64,000 nucleotides of DNA. Origin: an uncultured Clostridia bacterium (lineage in GTDB: Bacteria; Bacillota; Clostridia; TANB77; CAG-508). Below are positions 37,120 through 45,152 of this stretch, piece by piece; position 1 is the first letter of the stretch; the number at the start of each line of letters is the position of its first letter. Under the pieces are notes generated by a model. That model saw only the letters and a program-made list of their open reading frames with translations. It did no database searches and was not told where the DNA came from. Location of the stretch: contig CAKPDY010000002.1 of NCBI GenBank assembly GCA_934149165.1, positions 26,024 through 90,023 of the forward strand. Reading direction: 5' to 3'. The position numbers and the translations under genes are program-made.

Positions 37120-37923
37120 TTATACAATTAGTAATTTTATTTTTTTTCTATCTGGAACAATTTTTTTAATGTAAACATCTACGTTTTGTCCATATTCAAT
37201 TCCTTCTTTGTATTCAGCCATTCCAACTAGATTTGGTTTTAATTCTATAAAAATTCCATTTTTAGATTTTTCCGTTTCCCTTGCAATTCCTGTAACTGTT
37301 TCGCCCTCTTGAAAATCTTTAACATTATCTTCCCATGTTCCTAGTAATTCTTTATATGTTAAAATAACTCTTTCTAGCCTTCTATCTATACATTTTATCA
37401 TAACATTTATTTTTTGTCCAATTTTTAATCTTTCTGCTGGTGTTTTTATTCTAGCTATTGAAATATCTTCTATATGTAATAGTCCAACTATTCCTCCACC
37501 TATTTCAACAAATACACCATATGGTTGCATACTTTTTACTATTCCATTTACAACCATTCCTTCTTTTAAATCATTTGAAATCCAATTTAATGCATCTTTA
37601 CCAACTTCTTTTCTTGATAATATATAATTGTTTTTTGAATCTTTATCTTTAACTTTGAATTGTACATATTTATTAACCTTGCTCATACATATATTTGGTT
37701 TTGGAAATCCTGTTTCTTCAACATTTACTGCCTCAACTTCTTCTCTTGGTATTATTCCTGTTATGTTATTTCCTAAATCTACATATAAGTTATAATTTGA
37801 ATCACATTTATTTACTTTACCTTGTAAAATTTCCCCAGTTGTTATTGCGTTTAATAAACTTTCTTCAGTGATATTTTGGTTATTTATATTCCACCCTTCA
37901 GGTAAAAATCTTTGGTATTCCAT
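37120..37923 (-). CDS. S1-domain RNA-binding protein (RpsA-like)
   Basis: A 267-residue protein with three OB-fold S1 repeats: about 30-105 (GEILQGKVNKCDSNYNLYVD), 118-190 (GMVVNGIVKSMQPYGVFVEIG with LLHIEDIS) and a diverged third at 205-267. The middle repeat is canonical. Low-GC clostridia often have such short S1 homologues in place of the six-repeat E. coli S1. It probably binds mRNA or nascent transcripts at the ribosome. The ATG at 37923 follows GGGGAG; the GTG six bases upstream lacks spacing. It is a single gene between the relaxation-like gene and rluB. Confidence 0.85.
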   Translation of the reverse strand: MEYQRFLPEGWNINNQNITEESLLNAITTGEILQGKVNKCDSNYNLYVDLGNNITGIIPREEVEAVNVEETGFPKPNICMSKVNKYVQFKVKDKDSKNNYILSRKEVGKDALNWISNDLKEGMVVNGIVKSMQPYGVFVEIGGGIVGLLHIEDISIARIKTPAERLKIGQKINVMIKCIDRRLERVILTYKELLGTWEDNVKDFQEGETVTGIARETEKSKNGIFIELKPNLVGMAEYKEGIEYGQNVDVYIKKIVPDRKKIKLLIV

Positions 37924-38007
37924 TTGCACTCCCCTTTTTCTTAAGTTTTTTTCTATTATATAATTAATATATTTTTTTTACAATATCTTTTATAAAAATA
38001 TTAAAAT

Positions 38008-38736
38008 TTAAACTTGTTTTTTCATAAATCGTTCTAATTCTTTTTCAGTTACATATCTCCAATTACCTATTTTTAAGTCTTTTACATCTATATTTCCTAT
38101 TTTTGCTCTATGAAGTGCTATTACACCTTTGCCAATTGCAGAACACATTTTTCTTACTTCCCTATTTTTTCCTTCATGAATTGTAATTTGCAATCTAGAT
38201 ATTCCCTTAGTTTCATCGATTTTTAAAATTTTAACTTTTGCTTTTCCTGAAATATAATCATCAATTTTAACTCCTGTTTTTAGTTTTTCAACATCCTCTT
38301 TAGTAACAATTCCTTTTACTGTTGCATTATACGTTTTTTCTATTTCATTTTTAGGATGTGTTATTTTATATATGAAATCTCCATCATTTGTTAATAATAA
38401 TGCTCCTGATGTATACATATCAAGTCTTCCAACTGGTAATAATTTATATTTTGTGCCTTTTACAAGTTCTAGTACAGTTGGTCTTCCAAATTGTTCCTTT
38501 GCAGTTGTAACATAACCTATTGGTTTATTTAGTAATATATATTCATATTCATTTTGTTTAAAAACTTTTTTACCATTATATATAACCTCATCTTTAATTG
38601 GATTAATTTTTGTACCTAGTTCTTTTACAACTTTTCCATTAACAAGTATTTTTCCATCAACTATTAATTTTTCTGCCATTCTTCTTGAACAAATACCACT
38701 ATTTGCCAAAAACTTTTGTAGTCTTTCTTCCTCCAT
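38008..38736 (-). CDS. rluB: 23S rRNA pseudouridine synthase RluB
   Basis: A 242-residue RsuA/RluB-family enzyme. An S4 RNA-binding domain (EERLQKFLANSGICSRRMAE, residues 2-50) precedes the catalytic domain with GRLDMYTSGALLLTNDG, where the Asp is the nucleophile, and ITIHEGKNREVRKMC near the end. It converts a uridine in 23S rRNA helix 89 to pseudouridine in characterised homologues. Assignment to RluB rather than RsuA follows Firmicutes convention (YpuL) and is inference. It is followed by an AT-rich gap and then rluD. Confidence 0.9.
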   Translation of the reverse strand: MEEERLQKFLANSGICSRRMAEKLIVDGKILVNGKVVKELGTKINPIKDEVIYNGKKVFKQNEYEYILLNKPIGYVTTAKEQFGRPTVLELVKGTKYKLLPVGRLDMYTSGALLLTNDGDFIYKITHPKNEIEKTYNATVKGIVTKEDVEKLKTGVKIDDYISGKAKVKILKIDETKGISRLQITIHEGKNREVRKMCSAIGKGVIALHRAKIGNIDVKDLKIGNWRYVTEKELERFMKKQV

Positions 38737-38844
38737 TTATTTTAATCCTTTCTTTAATATTTTGTTTTATGTTTTAAATAATAAAATTGCCAAAATCAAG
38801 CAAATTTTTCTTGTTCTTTGGCAATTTATAACAATTGAGCAATA

Positions 38845-39759
38845 TTAGAATTTATAGCCAATTGAAATTAAAACATTTTTAAACTCTTCTGGTAATTCTG
38901 CTTCTAAGTGCATTTGTTTTCCTGTAATTGGATGCTTAAAGTCTAAAGTTTTAGCATGTAATAATTGTCCATGAACATTGAATTCATTTTTTCCATTAGA
39001 ATATACTTCATCACCAACAACAGGATATCCAATTTCACTTAAATGTACCCTTATTTGATGTGTTCTTCCTGTATCTATTTTAACTTCTAATAAAGTATAT
39101 TTATTAAATCTCTCTATAACTTTAAAATGTGTTATAGCTTCTTTTCCATCTTTGCTAACTGCCATTTTTTTCCTATCTTTTTTACTTCTAGAAATAGGCA
39201 TATTTATTGTTGCTTCATTTTCGGGAACAATTCCTCTTACCAATGCATAATACACTTTTTTTACTTCTCTATTTTTTATTTCATTACTCATATTTATATG
39301 TGCTTTATCATTTTTAGCAATTATTAAAAGTCCTGATGTATCTTTATCTAGTCTATGCACAATTCCTGGACGAATTTCGCCACCTATACCTGACAAACTA
39401 TCTTTACATATAGACATTATTGCATTTACTAATGTTCCATCCCAATTTCCGTTTGCTGGATGAACAACAAGTCCTTTAGGTTTATTTACAACTATAATAT
39501 CTGCATCTTCATAAATAACTTCAACTGGAATATTTTGTGCTTTCAATTCAAGTAATTCTTTTGCTTTTGGTTCATTAATTTCTATTATATCATTTGGTTG
39601 AACCTTATATGAAATTTTTACTTTATTTCCATTTACAACTATATTTCCTTCTTCTGTTAATCTTTTTACAGTCATTCTTGATAAATCTTTTCTAACACTT
39701 GCAACATATGTATCTAATCTTGTTTGTTCAATATTATTCTCAACTATAATTTTATACAT
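38845..39759 (-). CDS. rluD: 23S rRNA pseudouridine synthase RluD family
   Basis: A 304-residue enzyme with an N-terminal S4 domain (TRLDTYVASVRKDLSRMTVK), the catalytic HRLDKDTSGLLIIAK motif and the C-terminal HQIRVHLSEIGYPVVGDEVY block. It modifies uridines of 23S rRNA helix 69 in E. coli; the Bacillus homologue is YlyB. The ATG at 39759 is chosen because AGGAAAGG precedes it and it overlaps lspA by eight bases. The lspA-rluD pairing is conserved throughout Firmicutes. Confidence 0.93.
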   Translation of the reverse strand: MYKIIVENNIEQTRLDTYVASVRKDLSRMTVKRLTEEGNIVVNGNKVKISYKVQPNDIIEINEPKAKELLELKAQNIPVEVIYEDADIIVVNKPKGLVVHPANGNWDGTLVNAIMSICKDSLSGIGGEIRPGIVHRLDKDTSGLLIIAKNDKAHINMSNEIKNREVKKVYYALVRGIVPENEATINMPISRSKKDRKKMAVSKDGKEAITHFKVIERFNKYTLLEVKIDTGRTHQIRVHLSEIGYPVVGDEVYSNGKNEFNVHGQLLHAKTLDFKHPITGKQMHLEAELPEEFKNVLISIGYKF

Positions 39760-40231
39760 TACTTTTTTCCTTTCCTGTTTCATATAAACTTAAAATTCCA
39801 AATCCAATAACACCAATTACTATAAATATATCTGCAATATTAAAAATAGCAAATGAAAATAATTGATTTACATCTATAAAATCCACAACATATCCACGTA
39901 TTATTCTATCTAATAAATTACTTATACCTCCAGAAATAATCATTACTATAAATATTTTGTTTATTTTATTAAAATTACATTTATTTTTTTCATAAAAATA
40001 TATTAATCCTAAAATTAATATAATATTTAAAATAATAAACATTATAATTTTTCCACTTCCCATACTAAAAGCAACACCATTATTTTCACAATATGTAATT
40101 CTAAGTACACCTTTTATAATTGTAATAGGTGCATTTTTGAAATTATTTATAACATATATTTTTGTAATTTGGTCTATTATAATTAAAATAATAGACCAAA
40201 TATATATATTTATTTTTTTAAAAATCTTCAT
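39752..40231 (-). CDS. lspA: Lipoprotein signal peptidase (signal peptidase II)
   Basis: A 159-residue A8-family aspartyl protease with four membrane segments and the conserved blocks IDQITKIYV, NNGVAFS, GGISNLLDRI (first catalytic Asp) and FNIADIFI (second catalytic Asp). It cleaves the signal peptide from diacylglyceryl-modified prolipoproteins in the membrane. It overlaps the preceding membrane-protein gene by 14 bases and rluD by eight bases, indicating one transcript. Family length is normal. Confidence 0.95.
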   Translation of the reverse strand: MKIFKKINIYIWSIILIIIDQITKIYVINNFKNAPITIIKGVLRITYCENNGVAFSMGSGKIIMFIILNIILILGLIYFYEKNKCNFNKINKIFIVMIISGGISNLLDRIIRGYVVDFIDVNQLFSFAIFNIADIFIVIGVIGFGILSLYETGKEKSNV

Positions 40232-41865
40232 TATTTACATTCCTTTTATAAATTACAAAATTATCATCTATATATTCAACATCATAATTATTATCTCTAC
40301 ATAATACCATATTCAATTTAGTTGCTCTATCTAGTATTACATAATTTATGTTATATTTTTCAAAAACTACTTCATGATAATAATTCAAATTACTTACATC
40401 TATAAAATCAGAGAAAATATCTCTTCCTTCATATTCACCATCTTCATTTTTCACTCCATTAAATTCTGGTGCATATAAGTCTGCTCTTGAATCTATAAAA
40501 ACTGGTACATCATTTAATAATAAATAACTTCCATAATTATATTCATTAAACAATCTTAAATTATCTTTTCCAACTTTTGGTATTAAAATTTCTTTTATAT
40601 ATTTCGTTGCTTCCACTGGATATTCATATTCATTTACGTATTTTTGATTTAATTTATCTTTCACATTCAACCAACTTATTGTTATTATCACACAAAATAA
40701 CAACGATGTTCCTATAAATGATTGTCCATATTTATCAATATTTTGTATTGTTAATTTTTTATTATTTTTTAGTGAATCAACTATAATTTGTGTTACAATT
40801 ATGTTTCCAATTAAAACAAATAAACTTATTTGTCTTTGTGACATAAAACAAAGTAAAATTAATCCTCCTAACATTGTTAAATTTTTAAATGAAATTTTTA
40901 CTTTTGTAAACATTAAAATTGCTACTATAGATGCCATTACACACATTATTTCCTTATTTTGTATTAATGTTAGTGGTTGATGTTCGTTTATTGATTGTGT
41001 TGTGTTTCCTTTCATTAATTTATACAAATGTGTATATGGATTATCTTTTGTAGGAGTAAATATTCCCATTAATATTGATATTACTAATATTATTAATAAA
41101 TATTTTATATTTTTATTTTTTGTAAAAGTTATTTTATATAATTCTTTATCTTCAAGTTTAGTATATTCTTTTTTCTTTCTGATTTTTATCCATATTTTTA
41201 AGTTGTATATCCATATAACAAATTGTTCTGCAATATATGGCAAAAATAAAATAAATAAAAATGGCCATACTGCAACATGTATGTTTGCAATTAATAATGA
41301 AATTAATATTATAGATATACCATATATTTTTTTGTTATTACCTTGCATAAATTTTTCTATGCAAAATATTGCTATAATAAACAAAATAAATGTTACAAGT
41401 TGTGCTCTTGCTGCTATATAATCCCTTAATAAATATAATGAACCAATAGTTATAAAAAATGATATTAAACTATTTTTGTTTAAATTTTTATTTATAAAAT
41501 AAATTAACAGTCCTAATATTGAAGCTAGCATTATTGTTGATATATATATTCCGTGAGTATCCTGCTAAATTATAAATTAATGCTATGCCACAATCATATG
41601 CCCAATGTGGATATGAGTATGGTAATGCATTATGCCATGAAAAATGGTCCATTAAGTCTACTCCATTTTCCATAATATATTGTCCAATTTTAATTGTGTA
41701 GAAAGTATCATTTTGCAATTCAACAGGTGATATGCATATTGCAAATATAATTATTGAAATTATTGAAACCATTAAAAATATATATTTTCTAATAGTTTCT
41801 TTTATTTTACTATTAGTACAATTTTCATTAATTATTTTTTTATTTTTTAAATTTAGAAATTTCAT
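40218..41865 (-). CDS. Large polytopic membrane protein (GT-C-like), read through one +1 shift at CGG
   Basis: Frames 41488-41880 and 40218-41531 join at an in-frame CGG (41553-41551) into a 548-residue protein. About ten membrane segments follow an extracytoplasmic block with DTFYTIKIGQYIMENG and DHFSWHNALPYSY, a D-x-x-x-x-x-x-G arrangement seen in GT-C glycosyltransferases and related uncharacterised proteins. The C-terminal soluble part has FNEYNYGSYLLLNDVPVFID and SRADLY. It may transfer sugars from lipid carriers, but this is inference. The ATG at 41865 follows TTAGGAG, and the upstream ATG at 41880 contains that site. It overlaps lspA by 14 bases. Confidence 0.75.
41551..41553 (-). other. 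In-frame CGG, +1 shift site 7 (membrane-protein residue 105)
   Basis: In frame the codons read TAC-TCA-CGG-AAT and the frame stops 21 codons later. Skipping the C gives TCA-GGA-ATA-TAT (S-G-I-Y) and continues as an uninterrupted membrane segment, ISTIMLASILGLLIYF. Confidence 0.88.
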
Positions 41866-41935
41866 TTTTTCTCCTAACATTTAATTTTTTTCATTTGATT
41901 ATATATTTTCTAGCATTTTTTCTTATTTATAGCAT

Positions 41936-41967
41936 AAAAGATTAAATATAAAAATATTTAATCTTTT
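41936..41967 (-). terminator. Hairpin after tsf
   Basis: AAAAGATTAAATAT and ATATTTAATCTTTT form a perfect 14-bp stem with a four-base loop between tsf and the downstream membrane-protein gene. Confidence 0.6.
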
Positions 41968-42048
41968 ATCTTATTATTACATATTTTTTTAATAAATTAA
42001 ACCTTTTTAATTTATTTTTTTTTCTATTTAAATAATTTTGTTTTTTTA

Positions 42049-42930
42049 TTACCCTTTAATTTGTTTTGCAACTTCTTCTGCAAAATTTTCTTCAACTTTT
42101 TCTATTCCTTCACCTTTTTCTAATCTAGCAAAATCAATTATTTTAGCACCTTTAGATTCTACCAATTTATTTATTTTTATATCTGGATCTTTAACAAAAG
42201 GTTGTTCTAATAGACAAATTTCTCCATAGAATTTATTAATTCTACCTTGAACCATTTTTTCAGCTATTTCAGCTGGTTTTCCTTCATTCATAGCTTGAGC
42301 TTTTAAGATTTCCATTTCTTTTTCTACTCTTTCAGCTGTAACTGCTTCTCTATTTAAAAATTCTGGTTTTGCTGCTGCAATTTGCATACAAATATCTTTA
42401 GCAAGTTCTGGTGTAGCATTTTCCATATTTACTAAAACACCTATTTTTCCTTCACCATGAATGTAACTTGCAATTATTCCAGTTGTTTCAAATCTTACAA
42501 ATCTTCTTATTGTCATGTTTTCACCTATTGTTGCTATTTTATTTGTTAATACTTCTTGTACAGTTTTATCAGATTCTGAAATTGAAGGTTGTGCTAATAA
42601 TTCTTCAACATTTGTTGGATTTTTTTCAACTATTTGTTTTGCTACATCATTAACAAATGTTTTAAATTCATCATTTTTAGATACAAAGTCTGTTTCTGCA
42701 TTTACTTCAACAACTGCCCCAACTTTTCCATCTTCTGAAACATATGCAGCTACTAAACCTTCTGCAGCAACTCTACTTGATTTTTTTGCAGCTTTAGCAA
42801 TTCCTCTTTCACGTAATAATTCAATTGCTTTTTCCATATCTCCATCTGTTTCTGTTAAAACTTTTTTGCAGTCCATCATACCTGCACCTGTTTTCTCTCT
42901 TAATTCTTTTACTTGGCTTGCTGTAACCAT
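42049..42930 (-). CDS. tsf: Translation elongation factor Ts
   Basis: A 293-residue EF-Ts. It begins MVTASQVKELREKTGAGMMDCKK, shown here only in part, with the canonical TGAGMMDCKKAL-type motif. GIAKAAKKSSRVAAEGL and NAETDFVSKNDEF follow, then a complete dimerisation domain. It exchanges GDP for GTP on EF-Tu. It is downstream of rpsB, as in most bacteria, with a 144-base spacer holding an attenuator-like hairpin. The ATG follows AAAGGAGG. The complete length shows that this translation gene is unaffected by frameshift sites. Confidence 0.97.
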   Translation of the reverse strand: MVTASQVKELREKTGAGMMDCKKVLTETDGDMEKAIELLRERGIAKAAKKSSRVAAEGLVAAYVSEDGKVGAVVEVNAETDFVSKNDEFKTFVNDVAKQIVEKNPTNVEELLAQPSISESDKTVQEVLTNKIATIGENMTIRRFVRFETTGIIASYIHGEGKIGVLVNMENATPELAKDICMQIAAAKPEFLNREAVTAERVEKEMEILKAQAMNEGKPAEIAEKMVQGRINKFYGEICLLEQPFVKDPDIKINKLVESKGAKIIDFARLEKGEGIEKVEENFAEEVAKQIKG

Positions 42931-43035
42931 TATAATTCCTCCTTTATATTTTTTATAAAAACAAATTTTATTTTATTGTACTTTGTTTTTATTATAATAA
43001 ACATTTTATACATATTTAGTATAATTTTAAATAAT

Positions 43036-43070
43036 AAAAAGAGCAGAGCAAGAAAGCCCCACTCTTTCAC
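43036..43070 (-). terminator. Attenuator-like hairpin between rpsB and tsf
   Basis: On the minus strand AAAGAG and CTCTTT, with GGGC/GCTC-type pairs inside, form an imperfect hairpin followed by TTTT directly after the rpsB stop codon. Partial termination would let rpsB exceed tsf. Confidence 0.5.
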
Positions 43071-43074
43071 ATTA

Positions 43075-43857
43075 TTATTCTTCAGTTGTTTCAACAACTT
43101 CTTCTATACTTGTTGGTTCTTCAGTTTCAGTTGCCATTTCTTCTGCAACTTCTTCTGTTTGAGCATCCATAGATTCTCCTTGTCTACCTTCAACAATTGC
43201 ATTAGCCATAACATCTGCTATTAATTTAACAGCACGTATAGCATCATCATTACCTGGTATAGCATAATCTACATCTTCTGGATTACAGTTTGTATCTATT
43301 AAACCTACAACTGGTATATTTAATTTTCTAGCTTCTAATATAGCTATTCTTTCTTTTTTAGGATCTACTACAAATAATACTCCTGGAATTTCTTTCATTT
43401 CTTTAATTCCACCAAGATTTTTTTCTAGTTTTTCCATTTCTTTCTTTAATAAAATAACTTCTTTTTTAGGTAATACATCAAATGTACCATCTTCTTGCAT
43501 TGTTTCTAATTCATTTAATCTTTGTACTCTTTTTTGGATTGTTTCAAAGTTAGTTAACATTCCACCTAACCATCTTTGATTTACATAGTACATACCGCTT
43601 TTTTCAGCAGCTTCTTTCATACAATCTTGAGCTTGTTTTTTAGTTCCTACAAAAAGAACTGTTTTTCCAGCTTCTGCTTGTTCTTTCATGAATGCATATG
43701 CTTCATCTAATTTTTTTGATGTTTTTTGAAGATCTATTATATGGATACCGTTTCTAGCTTGGAATATGTATTCTGCCATTTTAGGATCCCATCTTCTTGT
43801 TTGATGTCCAAAGTGAACACCAGCTTCTAGTAATTGTTTCATTGCAACTACTGCCAT
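43075..43857 (-). CDS. rpsB: 30S ribosomal protein S2
   Basis: A 260-residue S2. It begins MAVVAMKQLLEAGVHFGHQT and has RRWDPKMAEYIFQARNGIHI, FVGTKKQAQD, QRWLGGMLTNF, KKEMEKLEKNLGGIK and VDPKKERIAILEARKL as successive conserved blocks. An acidic tail (EEVAEEMATETEEP) extends the C-terminus. It assembles late on the 30S subunit near S1. The ATG at 43857 follows AGGGAGG; the longer reading from 43890 lacks a site and is not conserved. Its promoter and leader are described separately. Confidence 0.97.
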   Translation of the reverse strand: MAVVAMKQLLEAGVHFGHQTRRWDPKMAEYIFQARNGIHIIDLQKTSKKLDEAYAFMKEQAEAGKTVLFVGTKKQAQDCMKEAAEKSGMYYVNQRWLGGMLTNFETIQKRVQRLNELETMQEDGTFDVLPKKEVILLKKEMEKLEKNLGGIKEMKEIPGVLFVVDPKKERIAILEARKLNIPVVGLIDTNCNPEDVDYAIPGNDDAIRAVKLIADVMANAIVEGRQGESMDAQTEEVAEEMATETEEPTSIEEVVETTEE

Positions 43858-43976
43858 TTTTATTTCCTCCCTTTTTGTTTTCCCCTCCATAAAGTTTCAA
43901 ACGTTTTTCAAAGACTTATAATTCAAAAATTTTTATAAGCACACCTTTTCAAACTAGCTTTATGTGTGTTTTAACG
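43858..43976 (-). promoter_or_regulatory. rpsB leader with possible structured RNA
   Basis: The transcript leader of about 118 bases contains a CACAC...GTGTG hairpin and repeated AAACGTT words that could pair with each other. Ribosomal-protein S2 leaders are often autoregulated in Firmicutes. I cannot match a known motif by eye. Confidence 0.35.
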
Positions 43977-43982
43977 TTTACT

Positions 43983-44011
43983 ATTATACCAGAATTTTTG
44001 GCATAACGCAA
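43983..44011 (-). promoter_or_regulatory. Extended -10 promoter for rpsB-tsf
   Basis: On the minus strand TTGCGT (44011-44006), 17-base spacer, TATAAT (43988-43983), with TGG immediately upstream of the -10 box. Confidence 0.75.
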
Positions 44012-44088
44012 GGGGTTTTACTTTTTTTATAAAAAAATCATACACTGTAATCATATAAATCAAAACTTATGTTACCTAAGAAGAAACA

Positions 44089-45135
44089 CTAAAACGTCCC
44101 ATTCTCCTTCTTTTCCTCCAATATTCTTAAAAAGGCATCAACAACCATGGGATCAAACTGAGTTTCCCTATTTTTCTTAATTTCTTCAACAATAACACTC
44201 ATTTCCATACAATCTCTGTATGTACGTTTTGAAGACATAGCATCAAAGGCGTCAGCAACCGTTGCAATACGTGCCAAATATGGTATATTTTCTCCAACCA
44301 AGTTCTCTGGATACCCTTTTCCATCATATCTTTCATGATGATATTTAACAATAGGAATTATATCTGCAAAAATAGTAGCATTTGACAATATTTTTGCACC
44401 TATTAATGGATGTTTTTTTATTTCTGAATATTCATCATCTGTTAATTTTCCTTCTTTTAATAAAATACTATCTGGTATTCCTATTTTTCCAATGTCATGA
44501 AATAAGCCTCCTATTTTTAATGTTTTTAAGTCTTTTTCTGATAACCCCAATTCTTTTCCTATTAAAACTGAAAGCTCTGACACTCTATCTGAATGTCCTA
44601 ATGTATATGGGTCTTTTGCTTCTACTGTGTAGCGTAATGTTTCAATACTTTCTAAATAAGCTTTTTCTAATTTTTCTTTTGCATCATATAATTCTTTATT
44701 TATTCTTTTTATTTCATTCATTTGTTTAATAGATTTTATTCCTGATTCTATTAATAATAATAATTGGTCAAATTTATTGCTTTTCTCACAATACCCCTGT
44801 ATATCCAATTTTTTTATTGTTTCTAATGGTGGTGCCAAATCTTTATGACCTGTTAATAATAAAATATATAATTCTGTATTAAATTTTCTAATTTCTTCAA
44901 CAACTTGATCTCCATGATATGGTGACATTAAAAAGTCTAAAACCAATAAATCAAAATGTTCATTTTTAATTAATTCTATTGCTTGAACAGGATCTGTTAC
45001 ACCCGTAAAATGATATCCTGACCTTTTTAATACAATTGACAAAGAATCTATTATTCCTTCTTCATCATCAACTGCTATAATTTTATACTCATTTTCTTTT
45101 CCTTCCAGTTTTTGATTCTGGTATATCTGCCTCAT
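44089..45135 (-). CDS. Response regulator with HD-GYP output domain
   Basis: A 348-residue protein. A receiver domain (about 17-135, VDDEEG acidic pair, phospho-acceptor Asp in LLVLDFLMSPYHG) is linked by a coiled coil (about 140-165) to an HD-GYP domain with HDIGKIGIP, HHERYDGKGYP and DAFDAMSSKRTYR. The second histidine-pair motif keeps the GYP signature, so c-di-GMP hydrolysis to pGpG or GMP is likely. The gene begins 17 bases after the histidine kinase, which follows the NRPS by 18 bases, so the three are one operon. It is the probable output of that operon, linking a sensed signal to second-messenger level. Confidence 0.92.
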   Translation of the reverse strand: MRQIYQNQKLEGKENEYKIIAVDDEEGIIDSLSIVLKRSGYHFTGVTDPVQAIELIKNEHFDLLVLDFLMSPYHGDQVVEEIRKFNTELYILLLTGHKDLAPPLETIKKLDIQGYCEKSNKFDQLLLLIESGIKSIKQMNEIKRINKELYDAKEKLEKAYLESIETLRYTVEAKDPYTLGHSDRVSELSVLIGKELGLSEKDLKTLKIGGLFHDIGKIGIPDSILLKEGKLTDDEYSEIKKHPLIGAKILSNATIFADIIPIVKYHHERYDGKGYPENLVGENIPYLARIATVADAFDAMSSKRTYRDCMEMSVIVEEIKKNRETQFDPMVVDAFLRILEEKKENGTF

Positions 45136-45152
45136 CTAACTTCTCCCCTTTA

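Noticed and set aside
7045..41553. Sequencing or assembly error as the cause of the seven breaks
   Set aside because: Random single-base insertions would fall in any codon phase and at many sequence contexts. Here 7 of 7 are in phase and at CGG, and about fifty other CGGs in genes are unaffected. Raw reads would still be the decisive check.
7045..41553. Simple reassignment of CGG to another amino acid
   Set aside because: Substituting any residue at CGG leaves the downstream frame wrong and gives early stops. Only a change of frame restores the proteins.
7045..41553. Release-factor-type frameshift driven by a stop codon after the shift site
   Set aside because: A stop directly follows CGG at only two sites; at others it is 2, 6 or more than 20 codons away, so stop-codon pausing is not the common trigger.
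7045..41553. Slippage of the P-site tRNA on a slippery sequence
   Set aside because: The codon before CGG differs at every site (GCA, TTC, GTG, ACA, GGA, TTG, TCA), and most could not re-pair one base on.
43858..43976. T-box riboswitch in the rpsB leader
   Set aside because: No AGGGTGGNACCGCG-type antiterminator word is present; only short AAACGTT repeats and a CACAC/GTGTG hairpin were found.
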